A DNA stretch of 24,234 nt from JANQLU01 sp964434955 (GCA_964434955.1 CAYSXI010000071.1:1-24234); one strand, 5' to 3'; shown: positions 1 to 9,149, numbered from the stretch's first letter. The notes: generated by a model not told the origin, from the letters alone. Translations and numbers: made by a program.

Positions 1-1
1 G

Positions 2-1099
2 ATCGGGGTCGAGTGGGAAGCGGTCGATGTGACCCAGTCCTTTCTTGAGTTGGGGGCCGAGCCCTACTTGAAGGTTCGCAGCGGAAGTCGTCTGCTAAAT
101 TTCCTCTCACAGATGAAAAGCAAAGATTCACGAGAGTTGATGCTTGCGATCAAAGCGTTTCGAGAAAAGGGACGTCGGGACCTTGAGTCAGATTCACTCG
201 ACGAGGTTTCTTTGGGCCAATATCTCGAATCGAGTTCGAGACGTCCTGAATTTGTGAAAAAGTTTTTGTATCCCGCACTTTCTTCAACCGTTTGTACTTG
301 CGATTACGATGCATTGGATGAGTTTCCTACGCAAATCATCTTGAGGGCTTTGGACAACATCGTCGAAGCTCCGTTGATGAAAACAAAGTTCGGGACCTCC
401 GATGTGGTCGACCGGTTGTGCCGAGTCGGATGTGAGATTCACTTGGGAACCACTGTCAACCGAATCGAAACCAACGATTCCAATGTGGCTGTGTTTGTGG
501 AAAAGGAAGGCCAAGCTTCGGAACTGGTATTGGATCAACTCGTGATTGCAACCCAAGCCAATCACGTCGAATCATTGATTCCCGAAATGGATCCGGAAAT
601 CTTGAATTGCCTCAATTCGATTGGCTACCAAGATGTGGAAGTTGCGGTGCACACCGATCCGAACTTGATGCCGGAAAATGTGGCCGATTGGTCGACCTTT
701 AACATGATTTCTGAGCGGGGTTTTGGGCGGGCAATGTGCTCTGTCTGGCTCAACCGTTTTCACCGGGAATGGGAGATCGATTTCCCTGTGTTTCAAACGA
801 TCAATCCGTTCGTGCAAGTCGATCCGGGGCAGCTGATTTCGCTGGCCCGGCTGCAGCGTCCCGTGGTAAGTCAAGAATCGCATCACGTTTGGAAAACCAT
901 CGAGCAGTTTCATCGAAATGTGCGGACACGTCTTTGGTTTTGCGGGTCCTATGCAATGCCGGGAATTCCTTTGTTAGAAACTGCGGTACAATCTGCGATG
1001 CAAGTGGTTGAATGTATGACCGGCCAATCAAAAAACGATGTCCTGGCTGGTTTGCAACCTCAGATGCAAACGGATTGGAACTCAATTGAATTCGAATGA
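2..1099 (+). CDS. FAD-dependent amine-oxidase-like oxidoreductase, 5' partial
   Basis: The reading frame is open to the left edge of the window, so the N-terminus with the FAD-binding Rossmann motif is missing; a GTG at 29 is only an internal codon. The last ~365 residues resemble NAD(P)/FAD-dependent amine oxidase-type proteins. A C-terminal segment near position 959-1025 reads WFCGSYAMPGIPLLETAVQSA; in this fold the equivalent segment contacts the FAD near the end of the protein. A central stretch (LVIATQANHVESLI, near 540) matches the 'reduced flavin domain' pattern of the same superfamily. The substrate cannot be told from the sequence. The gene ends just before, or slightly overlaps, the PilT-type gene on the same strand, suggesting co-transcription. 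It could equally be a desaturase or phytoene-dehydrogenase-like relative. Confidence 0.75.
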   Translation: MGVEWEAVDVTQSFLELGAEPYLKVRSGSRLLNFLSQMKSKDSRELMLAIKAFREKGRRDLESDSLDEVSLGQYLESSSRRPEFVKKFLYPALSSTVCTCDYDALDEFPTQIILRALDNIVEAPLMKTKFGTSDVVDRLCRVGCEIHLGTTVNRIETNDSNVAVFVEKEGQASELVLDQLVIATQANHVESLIPEMDPEILNCLNSIGYQDVEVAVHTDPNLMPENVADWSTFNMISERGFGRAMCSVWLNRFHREWEIDFPVFQTINPFVQVDPGQLISLARLQRPVVSQESHHVWKTIEQFHRNVRTRLWFCGSYAMPGIPLLETAVQSAMQVVECMTGQSKNDVLAGLQPQMQTDWNSIEFE

Positions 1100-2189
1100 A
1101 ACAAAGTCAGATAGACGGCTTGAGAATTGGTTGATGGAGGCCGTCGATCGTAACGCTTCCGACCTTCATGTTGTGGTTGGATACCCTCCGACGGCGCGAA
1201 TCCACGGAAATCTTTTCGAATTGGAGCCCACGCCAATTTCCGCAGATGAGATCGAGGATCTGCTGATGACGGTTTGTCCAGGAAATCGCCGGGAGCAATT
1301 TTTCAAGGACAACAATTTGGATTTCGCGCCAATGTTGGAACGCGAAACTTCCGGGGGTGACTCGGGGGCTCAACGTTTTCGCGCCAACTATTTCATTAAC
1401 GGGCAAAACATGGGTGGATGTTTTCGAATCATCCCCGCCCAGATTCCTGATTTTCAATGGGCCGGTTTTCCCTATGATCTGGCCGACCAATTGGCACATT
1501 TGCGAAATGGTCTGGTTCTGGTCACCGGCGTTGCCGGGAGTGGCAAGTCGACGACGCTGGCAATGATCGTCAACATGCTTGTGCAGGAGGGCGGCTATCG
1601 GGTGATCACGATTGAGGACCCGATCGAATACGTTTTTCAACATGTCAAAGAATCGGTCGTCACACAACGGGAAGTTGGTCAAGATGTCGGTTCTTTTGCC
1701 GACGGGCTCAAGTTCGGTTTGCGGCAGGATCCGGATGTTATTCTTGTCGGCGAAATTCGTGATCGGGAGACGGCACAGATGGCTTTGAGTGCAGCCGAGA
1801 CAGGGCATCTGGTTTTCTCGACGCTTCACACCCGAGACGCAAAGGGGGTGATTTCCAGGTTCGCCGATCTTTTTCCGCACACCGTCCAGAACGAAGTTCG
1901 CTCGCAATTGGCATTGAGCCTTCGCGCCGTTGTCAGCCAGCATTTGTTGCCCAGTAAGATCCCGGAAGCGAAACGCGAATTGGCTTTGGAGATCATGTTC
2001 AATACCGCACCCGTTGGAGCGGCGATTCGGATGAACAAACTTGAGAGCATTGATAACTACTTATTGACGGGGAAATCGGATGGCATGCAGACGCTTGACG
2101 AGTCCATCCGGCAGATGTATCGAGCTGGGAGAATTTCTATAGAAACCGCGCAGCGATTCGTTTCGGATCCGCGGTACCTGAATCGGTAG
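1086..2189 (+). CDS. PilT-type (GspE superfamily) retraction-like ATPase
   Basis: This is a hexameric secretion/pilus ATPase of the PilT/VirB11 class, cytoplasmic, expected to power pilus disassembly or a related machine. Numbered from the TTG at 1086 (367 residues): an N-terminal ASDLHV signature near residue 24, Walker A GVAGSGKSTT at about 148-157, an Asp box ITIEDPIEY, Walker B VILVGEIRD near 219-226 and a His box HLVFSTLHT near 241-249. The C-terminal region contains AIRMNKLE, where PilT proteins normally have an AIRNLIRE-like motif; this copy is diverged. The start is uncertain. TTG 1086 has GGA six bases upstream and overlaps the previous gene by 14 bases. ATG 1038 would overlap by 62 bases, and ATG 1134 would leave a short N-terminus. 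No other type IV pilus gene is in the window. Confidence 0.88.
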   Translation: MNSNETKSDRRLENWLMEAVDRNASDLHVVVGYPPTARIHGNLFELEPTPISADEIEDLLMTVCPGNRREQFFKDNNLDFAPMLERETSGGDSGAQRFRANYFINGQNMGGCFRIIPAQIPDFQWAGFPYDLADQLAHLRNGLVLVTGVAGSGKSTTLAMIVNMLVQEGGYRVITIEDPIEYVFQHVKESVVTQREVGQDVGSFADGLKFGLRQDPDVILVGEIRDRETAQMALSAAETGHLVFSTLHTRDAKGVISRFADLFPHTVQNEVRSQLALSLRAVVSQHLLPSKIPEAKRELALEIMFNTAPVGAAIRMNKLESIDNYLLTGKSDGMQTLDESIRQMYRAGRISIETAQRFVSDPRYLNR

Positions 2190-2204
2190 GGCAGGGGAGT
2201 CGAA

Positions 2205-2939
2205 GTGGAGCAGGGAAGCGAGGCGAGCGGCTCCGGCCGTTTTTTTCAGCGCTCAATTTGGCGGGGATGGGAAGCCGCGAAACTTAATCGAATTCCGGCA
2301 ATGGGTCTCTGGATATTCGGAATCCTGCTAATCGTCGGTTACTTTTTTGTTCCGGCGATCCAAGATATTCTTGTACAGGTAGGCGACTTTAAGACTCGCT
2401 GGGGATTGGCTTTCAGTGCCGTTTCCACGGCAATTTTCGGCGGAGCTTTGCCAGTCTTTGTTTCCTGGCTGGTTGGAAAACGTGAATCCGACTCTGGTTT
2501 CTCAAAATCCGGCTTCGCCACGTCCTATCTGGTTTCGAATGTTCTTTTCTGGGCGGTGAAAGGAGTCGAAGTCGATTTGCTCTATCGCTTTCAGGCGATG
2601 ATTTTCGGCGACGATCCAAACCTCAAGACCATTGCGATGAAGCTAGTCGTTGATCAATTGGTCTACCTGCCGATTTTGGGGCTACTCAATGTGATCCTCT
2701 TTTACCATTGGCGTGATTGCAACTTTTCTGTCAAGCTGGCCCGCGAAACGATCGGACCGAATTGGTATGTTCAACGCGTCCTCCCGGTGATGGTGGCGAA
2801 TTGGATTGTTTGGATACCGGCCGTTGTTTTGATTTACTGTTTGCCTCTTCCATTGCAGCTGCCGGTTCAAAACTTGATTCTTTGTTTTTGGGTGTTGGTC
2901 CTGGGTGTCTTTGCAAATAATCAAAACGCTGCCAACTAG
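2205..2939 (+). CDS. Integral membrane protein with Mpv17/PMP22-like features
   Basis: The 244-residue protein starts at a GTG preceded by the purine-rich GGGGAG, 15 bases after the PilT-type gene. It has about six hydrophobic segments (roughly residues 32-50, 66-90, 106-121, 145-167, 191-211, 218-237). The C-terminal half matches the layout of the Mpv17/PMP22 family: YRFQAMIF near 127, KLVVDQLVYLP near 146, then NWIVWIPA near 199, PLPLQLPVQN near 214 and an aromatic CFWVLVLG near 227. Those proteins are best known from eukaryotic organelle membranes and are thought to form channels. I saw the pattern only by eye, so the family call is an inference; the safe statement is a polytopic inner-membrane protein. 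It ends 8 bases from the convergent kinase gene. Confidence 0.6.
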   Translation: MEQGSEASGSGRFFQRSIWRGWEAAKLNRIPAMGLWIFGILLIVGYFFVPAIQDILVQVGDFKTRWGLAFSAVSTAIFGGALPVFVSWLVGKRESDSGFSKSGFATSYLVSNVLFWAVKGVEVDLLYRFQAMIFGDDPNLKTIAMKLVVDQLVYLPILGLLNVILFYHWRDCNFSVKLARETIGPNWYVQRVLPVMVANWIVWIPAVVLIYCLPLPLQLPVQNLILCFWVLVLGVFANNQNAAN

Positions 2940-2947
2940 CGTCGATC

Positions 2948-5900
2948 CTACCGCTCCGGGTAGGGATAGGATAATTTCAATTCGCGCAGAATATCGGTCA
3001 GTCTCGCGATATCAAATACAGCGACGGAATTCGATGACGTGCCGACGGCCAAAAATTGTCCGTCGCGGCTAAATCCAATTCCCGGGCACTGTTCATAGAG
3101 ATCGGCACCGAAACGCGTCGTGTCATAGGCAAGTTCGTAGACTTTGGTCATCGTTGTCGTGTCGTAAAAATGAACCCGGTCGTAGTCTGCAATTGCCAGA
3201 AGTTGGTCATCGGGTGAGAAAGTCACGCTACCCAGTTTTGTATGAGTCTTGGGTATCGTGAATATCTCCGCCCAGGAATCCACATCATAAATCGAAACGC
3301 CCGATGAACTGGCAAGCACTAGTTGCGTTCCCTGATGATTGAAGCATGGAAACGTTGAGTTGGATCTCGTATCCAGGATTTCAACCGTGTTCCCGCTCAG
3401 GATGTCAAACACCATCACTTGTTTTGATTCCGTATTCGTCGTCACGACCAGGGGTTGCGAAGGATGGCTGGCCAAACGTCCGCATTTCAGGGGCGTTGTA
3501 AATCGGTTCAGGCCCGATTCCAAACTGAACACGTTGAGCTGTTCCTTTTGTTCCGAAATGACGACGCGCCCATCATTGGCTACCGTGAAAAACGAATGGA
3601 ATTCATTGCCGTCATGAATCGACAAAAGACCGTCGGCAGAATGTTGAGGCCCGTCGAAATATTCTGCGACGTTTACTTGAAATCGGCAGGCCTTCCCACT
3701 GCCCGAGGCGATCACGGCGTGAGGCTGCTCGTTGGAATCGGGTTGTGAGAGGAATTGCACGTTGTTGTTGTACGAATACTCGTTGTGAATTCGTGCCGAC
3801 GAACCGGCCGAAAAGTCCCAGAGAGAAACTCCTCGAGCCAAAGATGTCCATATCAAGTAACGTTGATCTGCCGAAAAGTCGACGTCTGTGACAAAGTCGT
3901 CACGTCGATGGCCGTGGGTGAATCGCGTTTTCAAGTTCTCAAGCGACCAGATTCCATACTCGCCAAAGTAGTAGAAGCCGACCAAATTTCCATTTCCGGA
4001 AAACCGCGAGCCTCCAGAGCCGGCTTCCAGTAGCAGCTGACCTGAGTCGCTGTCCCAAAATCGCGTTGTTGCATCCATGCTGGAAGACATTAGCATGTGA
4101 CCTTGCGGGTGGTACTCGATTTTCGAAATCGGCGCTGAATGTCCCGCCAAAACTTTCTCGGGCGCGTTCGTGTTGATCGTATCCCAGATGTAAACATTGC
4201 CGCTGTTGCCGGCGGCGGCAAACCTCGCCCCTCGAGGGTCCCAGGTGACCGATTCGATCACCTCAAACTGGATCATCCGGTCGCTCAAATTGCCATTGAG
4301 TACATTGATTAACGCGGCATGAGGGTTTTGATCAATGACTATCTGATTTCCGAAACGATCCAATGCAATCCAACTTACTTTCTTTTCCTGAGGATCCGTT
4401 TTCAGTTGAATTCGTTTTGCATTGATGTCAAAGACAATAATGCGATTTTTCTCGTCAACGTACCCGAGTTTTTTGCCATTTCCAGACAACGATATGTGTT
4501 GACGTTGTTCGGTACCTTGCGCGGCTCCCTCGTGGATGATTTGTCCCGTTTCAATTTCAATCAATCGAACGACGTACTCGTTTTTCGGAAGCAACAAAAC
4601 GCGAGTTGCCAGGAATTGGCGATCGGGCGATATGCAGATGGAAAGGCAGTGGTAAGGCGCGCCTTTGATTCGCTGGATTTCCTTTCCATCGCGAATGCTC
4701 GAGACGATGATGTCGCCCTTGTTGTCGTTCCAGTAAATGAGTTCTCGATCCATGTCGAACTCGACGGCGGGAGAATCGAGTCGAAGTTTCTTCACGCACT
4801 CTTGTTTGCAATCAAACAACAGAGCGAGATCGACGGCAATTTGGCGTCGTCGGGCTTCATCGTCAGGCGGCATGTTCAATTGAGCGCGGAGGTCGGTCGC
4901 CATGCGCAGGAAGTCGAGCCCCAATTTGCGCCGGCCAGATTTTGTATTGAACTTTGAAGATTCTGCCTGGTTCAGATAGTTCTCGTACAACGCTTGGTTT
5001 GACTTCTGCCTTTCCGATTTTTCTCGATCAAGGCCAGCAAGGATGTCCGCATTGTTCTTGTTCAACTGAATTGCTGTCCAGGTTGAGGCAACGGCAATAC
5101 CAATCAGGAGCAGGGTGATCAGGCTGATGAGTCCGGCCGGTACCGGGTTCCTTCTTGACCACAGGGTCAGCCTCGCAACCCAATTTGATTTTTGTGCCAA
5201 AACTGGCCGGTTGTCCAAATATCTTTGCAAGTCATCCGCAAGGTCTTGAGCAGTCTGGTATCGAGCGAGCGGATCGCGGGCCAACGATTTTTCAATAATG
5301 GTTTCAAGATTGCGTGGTATTTTCTCGTTGATCGATCTTGGATGTGGTGGATCCTCATTCATCAACTTGGACATCAATGCGGCACGATCATCTGCTTGAA
5401 ATGCTGGGCGCAGCGTTGCCAACTCATAAAGCGTGGTGCCAAGTCCGAAAACGTCGCCGCGTTCATCGTCGATACCACTCAGACGTTCTGGGGCCATATA
5501 ACGCAATGTCCCAACGAGTTCCCCGGTTCGCGTCAGATTGACGTCTCCTGCTTTGGCCAGACCAAAGTCAGTGATCCAGACGTTTTGTTTTTCATCAAGC
5601 ATCAAGTTGGCCGGTTTGATATCCCGGTGCAGAATGCCCCTGCGGTGCGCATAAGCAATGGCTTCAGCCGCTTGCAAACCGATCCTTGCAACATGTCTCG
5701 CGTAGTGGTCCCCGGATCCGGACGACGAATCGCCGATTCGTCCGGTTGATTTCATCGCGATTTTTTCGGTCGGAAGAGTTGCACTCCTGGTTTTCGGAAG
5801 TTGACCTGTTGAGGGCTTTGGGTCAGCGGCCGTCGGAGCCACGACGGTTCGATTCGAATCTTCAGCGGAATCGCGGGGGGAATTGGGTGCTGTCGAATCT

Positions 5901-6553
5901 TCGCTGTCCGCAACAGGTTCCAAGTACAAGCTTTGCGCAATCGTCGATGATAAATGCAAGGTTTGATCCAGTTGCGTGGCGGCCTCCGTCCTGGGCGAGG
6001 CCTCCCGATTCGGAAACAACGCCAGCTGTTTAATTACCGCGTCGAGACTGGAGCCCTCGATGTATTGCATCGCGTAGTAGTAGACTTCGTCGTATTGTCC
6101 GACAGCAAACACCGGGACAATATTGGTGTGGTGAAGTTTCCCTGCCGACTTTGCCTCTTGGCGAAACCTTTCGATTCGATCTTGTTCAAAAAAGTTGACT
6201 TGCGGCAACACTTTGAGCGCGACGCGCCTGCCAAGCGATTCTTGGAAGGCTTCGTAAACAATTCCCATTCCGCCTCGGCCAATTTCGCGAACAATTCGGT
6301 ACTCGCCGAGTCGCTCGGGCATGGCTGTTTCGGCAGGCGCGGGCTGAAGTTTCGCATCCGAAGATGGTTGGTCTGCCTGACCGAGCTTTTCCATCATCAA
6401 GAGCGTCGGAAGGACCTCGCGAATCAACTGTTCCATTTCTGGATAGCGATCCGCATACTCCTCGATCGTTGGCTTCTCGCCTTTTTGAGCCCGCAGCATA
6501 AAGTCATCAAGAATCGGGCCAAGTTTCGCGTCGTTGGAGTCACTTGATTTCAT
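2948..6553 (-). CDS. Membrane-anchored Ser/Thr protein kinase with WD40-type repeats
   Basis: A Hanks-type kinase of 1201 residues. The start at ATG 6553 is chosen because it opens the typical planctomycete N-terminal region (PTIEEYADRYPEMEQLIREVLP); the frame extends upstream but without recognisable sequence, and no good ribosome site is visible. The kinase domain spans about 83-446: Gly loop IGRGGMGIVY at 91, VALK lysine 114, HRD at 309-311, DFG at 329-331, APE at 354-356, so it should be active. A disordered, Ser/Thr/Pro-rich insert of about 108 residues (178-285) sits inside the kinase fold before the HRD helix. One membrane helix lies at about 472-492, followed by a short coiled stretch and beta-propeller repeats from about 590 to the end, with units such as WDPRGARFAAAG and FSPDDQLLAI. 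In planctomycetes such proteins are thought to be signal receptors; the partner is unknown. Confidence 0.93.
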   Translation of the reverse strand: MKSSDSNDAKLGPILDDFMLRAQKGEKPTIEEYADRYPEMEQLIREVLPTLLMMEKLGQADQPSSDAKLQPAPAETAMPERLGEYRIVREIGRGGMGIVYEAFQESLGRRVALKVLPQVNFFEQDRIERFRQEAKSAGKLHHTNIVPVFAVGQYDEVYYYAMQYIEGSSLDAVIKQLALFPNREASPRTEAATQLDQTLHLSSTIAQSLYLEPVADSEDSTAPNSPRDSAEDSNRTVVAPTAADPKPSTGQLPKTRSATLPTEKIAMKSTGRIGDSSSGSGDHYARHVARIGLQAAEAIAYAHRRGILHRDIKPANLMLDEKQNVWITDFGLAKAGDVNLTRTGELVGTLRYMAPERLSGIDDERGDVFGLGTTLYELATLRPAFQADDRAALMSKLMNEDPPHPRSINEKIPRNLETIIEKSLARDPLARYQTAQDLADDLQRYLDNRPVLAQKSNWVARLTLWSRRNPVPAGLISLITLLLIGIAVASTWTAIQLNKNNADILAGLDREKSERQKSNQALYENYLNQAESSKFNTKSGRRKLGLDFLRMATDLRAQLNMPPDDEARRRQIAVDLALLFDCKQECVKKLRLDSPAVEFDMDRELIYWNDNKGDIIVSSIRDGKEIQRIKGAPYHCLSICISPDRQFLATRVLLLPKNEYVVRLIEIETGQIIHEGAAQGTEQRQHISLSGNGKKLGYVDEKNRIIVFDINAKRIQLKTDPQEKKVSWIALDRFGNQIVIDQNPHAALINVLNGNLSDRMIQFEVIESVTWDPRGARFAAAGNSGNVYIWDTINTNAPEKVLAGHSAPISKIEYHPQGHMLMSSSMDATTRFWDSDSGQLLLEAGSGGSRFSGNGNLVGFYYFGEYGIWSLENLKTRFTHGHRRDDFVTDVDFSADQRYLIWTSLARGVSLWDFSAGSSARIHNEYSYNNNVQFLSQPDSNEQPHAVIASGSGKACRFQVNVAEYFDGPQHSADGLLSIHDGNEFHSFFTVANDGRVVISEQKEQLNVFSLESGLNRFTTPLKCGRLASHPSQPLVVTTNTESKQVMVFDILSGNTVEILDTRSNSTFPCFNHQGTQLVLASSSGVSIYDVDSWAEIFTIPKTHTKLGSVTFSPDDQLLAIADYDRVHFYDTTTMTKVYELAYDTTRFGADLYEQCPGIGFSRDGQFLAVGTSSNSVAVFDIARLTDILRELKLSYPYPER

Positions 6554-6716
6554 TTTAACGCGTTTCAATCCCGAGCTTTGCCAATTGCTTACTGTGAATA
6601 TCTTAACGCAAATTGATAGGCGTAGCCCTCGACGAAGAAAGAGGATATTCGGAATTATTCGTTTTGATGATAGAACATAGATCGAACATTCGACCGTCAT
6701 GGATTGAATTTGCAAC

Positions 6717-7802
6717 ATGGATCACAGGCCCAACAAGTATCAAATTCGCTGGCTCGTTTTGCTTTTCGTATTGCCAGTTTTCGTCGCCTGCGGACAGCCA
6801 GCCAAAGACATCCAAGTGGATGACTCAAAGTCCTTGGAAAAGCGTTTCGGCACGATGCTTGACGTTCCCAATGCCCCGGGAAAAATCGGGGCAGACGTTG
6901 ATTCGATTCCGCTGGGTTTGGCCAAGTTGCCTGAAAGCCTGTTGGCAAAGGTAACGGTAGAACGCGTGGAATTGGGAAAGAAACTTTTTTTTGATCCGGG
7001 GCTCTCTCGCGACGGAACGATCGCCTGCGCAACTTGTCATCGGCCTGAGAACGGCTTCGCCTCTTTGCAGAAACTGGCTGTTGGAATCGATGGCAAGATG
7101 GGAACCAGGAATTCACCGAGCCTGTTCAACCGTGCCTACGGAAAAAGTTTTTTTTGGGACGGACGTGCGGCAACTTTGGAAGAACAATCGCTTCAGCCAA
7201 TCGAGAGTGAAACCGAATTGGGGAACACACTTTCAGCTGTCATGGCCTACCTGAAATCCGATTCAGACTATCAAAGACGTTTTGAGGCGGCATTTGGCAG
7301 CAAAGATTCAATACAAAAAGAAAACTTGGCGATCGCCCTGGCCTGTTTCCAACTGACACTGCTAAAGGGGGATTCGAGAGTCGATCGTTTTCAGGCCGGA
7401 CAAGGCGCTGACCAGTTAACGGATGTCGAAAAACATGGCTTGTGGCTGTTTGAAGGAAAAGGGGGCTGCTGGAAATGCCATAGCGGAGCCAACTACTCGG
7501 ACGAAAAGTTTCACGACACGGGAATCAAAGCCGATGCGAGTCACGTCGACTACGGTCGCTTTGATGCAACCAGGAACGAGGCGGATCGATTCCGATTCAA
7601 AACGCCAACGCTTCGGGGGGTGGCGAAGACCGGTCCCTTCATGCACAACGGAAGTATCAACACACTTCGTGAGGTGGTCGAATTCTATGATCGAGGCGGC
7701 GATCGCAGGCACGAAGGAATTTCAGAGAAAATTCGCCCGTTGAACCTTTCGAAAGAAGAAATCGATGCGCTCGTCGCATTTTTGAAGGCGCTATCAGAAT
7801 GA
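6717..7802 (+). CDS. Di-heme cytochrome c peroxidase (CcpA/MauG family) lipoprotein
   Basis: The 361-residue protein has a lipoprotein-type signal peptide: a hydrophobic stretch at about 11-24 ending in FVAC, with Cys25 as the lipid-attachment residue. It should be anchored on the periplasmic side. Two c-type heme motifs are present, CATCH at 104-108 and CWKCH at 251-255, together with the family signatures RNSPSLFNRAYGKSFFWDGR (131-150) and GPFMHNGSINTLREVVEFYD (306-325), in which Met309 is a likely distal heme ligand. Family members reduce hydrogen peroxide with electrons from small cytochromes, or, in the MauG branch, oxidise protein side chains. Which applies here cannot be told. It is divergent from the WD40 kinase (163 bases apart) and converges on pdxH with a 24-base gap. 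Confidence 0.93.
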   Translation: MDHRPNKYQIRWLVLLFVLPVFVACGQPAKDIQVDDSKSLEKRFGTMLDVPNAPGKIGADVDSIPLGLAKLPESLLAKVTVERVELGKKLFFDPGLSRDGTIACATCHRPENGFASLQKLAVGIDGKMGTRNSPSLFNRAYGKSFFWDGRAATLEEQSLQPIESETELGNTLSAVMAYLKSDSDYQRRFEAAFGSKDSIQKENLAIALACFQLTLLKGDSRVDRFQAGQGADQLTDVEKHGLWLFEGKGGCWKCHSGANYSDEKFHDTGIKADASHVDYGRFDATRNEADRFRFKTPTLRGVAKTGPFMHNGSINTLREVVEFYDRGGDRRHEGISEKIRPLNLSKEEIDALVAFLKALSE

Positions 7803-7826
7803 GCGAATTCAAATCAAATAAATTCT

Positions 7827-8471
7827 TTAAGGCGCGAGGCGTTCAATTTGCCATTGGTCATCGGATTTTAAGAACCGGAATCGATCGTGCAGACGATCCC
7901 GTCGGCCCTGCCAAAACTCAAATTCAGTTGCAATCAAGTGGTACCCACCCCAATCGTCCGGAAGCGGGATTTCTCGATCGGCATATTCTTCGTCTGCAGT
8001 AGAAGACAACTTCTCAAGATGTTCGCGCGATTCAACAATTTCCGATTGCCTCGACACAAACGCGCTTATTTGTGAGCCTCGTGGCCGAGAATGGAAATAG
8101 TGGGCGGAGTCTTCCCGAGAGGTGAACTCCACCGTACCGCAAACGCGAAGCTGCCTGCCCAGATAGGGCCAATGGAAGACAACCGAGGCGCTAGGATTCT
8201 CGCGAAGTTCCATACCCTTCCGCGAATCGTAATTCGTGTAAAACTTGATGCCCACGTCGGTCGTGTCTTTCAACAAGACAACTCGGCAGGAAACGGCACC
8301 CTTTGAGTTGACGGTTGCCAATGTCATGGCATTGGCTTCAAACCAGGCGCCGGGACTTTGGTCGATCGCAACCTGAACCCATTGTTTCAACAGGGCAAGC
8401 GGGTCACGGTTCAACTGCTCACGTGAAAGTCCCGCCTGTTCGTATTCTTTTCGAATCGATGCAAAGTCCAT
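7827..8471 (-). CDS. pdxH: Pyridoxamine/pyridoxine 5'-phosphate oxidase
   Basis: This is a 214-residue FMN-dependent oxidase that makes pyridoxal 5'-phosphate from pyridoxamine or pyridoxine 5'-phosphate, the last step of vitamin B6 supply, in the cytoplasm. The length is close to the ~218 residues usual in the family. Visible motifs are SCRVVLLK at 61-68 (FMN contacts), FYTNYDSRKG at 77-86, FHWPYLGRQLRVCG at 99-112, the signature FEFWQGRRDRLHDRF near 184-198 and the typical C-terminus WQIERLAP. The start at ATG 8471 opens the conserved N-terminal region (MDFASIRKEYEQAGL). The preceding DinB-like gene ends 20 bases upstream on the same strand, so the two are probably co-transcribed. No other B6 gene is nearby. 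Confidence 0.97.
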   Translation of the reverse strand: MDFASIRKEYEQAGLSREQLNRDPLALLKQWVQVAIDQSPGAWFEANAMTLATVNSKGAVSCRVVLLKDTTDVGIKFYTNYDSRKGMELRENPSASVVFHWPYLGRQLRVCGTVEFTSREDSAHYFHSRPRGSQISAFVSRQSEIVESREHLEKLSSTADEEYADREIPLPDDWGGYHLIATEFEFWQGRRDRLHDRFRFLKSDDQWQIERLAP

Positions 8472-8491
8472 TAAGCTGGCCTGTTCAAAGG

Positions 8492-8983
8492 TTAAATCAC
8501 AACCGGTTTTTCCGTTTGCCGTCGCACAACGACCCACTGGCCTGCGTGCATGAGCCAATGAGATCCGAGCATGTTGAAAACCGATCCAACCGTTGGCGCG
8601 TAAGCTTGCATTGCCTCGGGACTAGGTTTGTCCAGGTCGTCCGCGCTCAACTCGCCAAGCAACGACTTGACCGCCGCTCGTTGCTGCTGATAAACAGCCA
8701 TCAATTCTTCCTTATTGCAAAACGCCGATGCGTCCGAGTTGCCAGCGCTCTCGCGAGAGTACTTTTCCGCAAATCCATCCGGCAACGAAGGAAGCTTGTC
8801 CGGAAGGCAGCCACTGATCATTTCATGATCGGCTGCAATCAGGTGGCCGACTTGCCAATTAAGATGGTTGCAGCCGGCATGTGGCCGGCGCATCAAATCT
8901 TCGTCGCTCAAGTCGCCAAGGTAAGCCATACAGACCATTTCGCCGGTGTCCAAAGCAATTGTCAAAGCATCGTGTGCGTTCAT
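8492..8983 (-). CDS. DinB-like metal-binding four-helix protein
   Basis: The 163-residue protein fits the DinB/YfiT superfamily, whose members bind a divalent metal through three histidines in a four-helix bundle; some are thiol S-transferases. The pattern is visible as NWQVGHLIAADHE (His47) in the second helix and SHWLMHAGQW (His142, His146) in the fourth. The start at ATG 8983 has a GGGA Shine-Dalgarno about eight bases upstream; the longer open frame above it carries no conserved sequence. The gene precedes pdxH with 20 bases between them. The reaction is unknown. Confidence 0.85.
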   Translation of the reverse strand: MNAHDALTIALDTGEMVCMAYLGDLSDEDLMRRPHAGCNHLNWQVGHLIAADHEMISGCLPDKLPSLPDGFAEKYSRESAGNSDASAFCNKEELMAVYQQQRAAVKSLLGELSADDLDKPSPEAMQAYAPTVGSVFNMLGSHWLMHAGQWVVVRRQTEKPVVI

Positions 8984-9102
8984 TGTGATTCCCAAGTTTG
9001 GTTCGCGATTCGTTATCCGTACGTTACCGATCTGTTTGGCGGTTTGACAATAGGGGCGTTCGATTTCTCCAGGAGGCAAGCGGTTCCCGTGCGTTGGGGC
9101 AC

Positions 9103-9125
9103 AAAAAAAGCCCGGTAACCCGGGC
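9103..9125 (-). terminator. Rho-independent terminator of the coiled-coil protein gene
   Basis: Read on the minus strand this is a GCCCGG stem, a four-base loop and CCGGGC, followed by seven T. It lies 24 bases beyond the stop codon at 9150 and just upstream of the DinB-like gene, so it separates the two minus-strand transcripts. Confidence 0.9.
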
Positions 9126-9149
9126 CGATTCAATCTTGTTCCGATTAAG

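Noticed and set aside
2947..2964. Hairpin CCTACC-loop-GGTAGG between convergent genes
   Set aside because: It has a six-base stem but no T-run on either strand, so it is not a supported terminator.
4319..4957. Plus-strand open frame of 212 residues
   Set aside because: It lies inside the kinase gene on the other strand, shows no recognisable motif and has no ribosome site; the WD40 kinase frame explains this DNA.
8315..9118. Plus-strand open frame of 267 residues
   Set aside because: It is antisense to pdxH and the DinB-like gene, both of which have clear family motifs.
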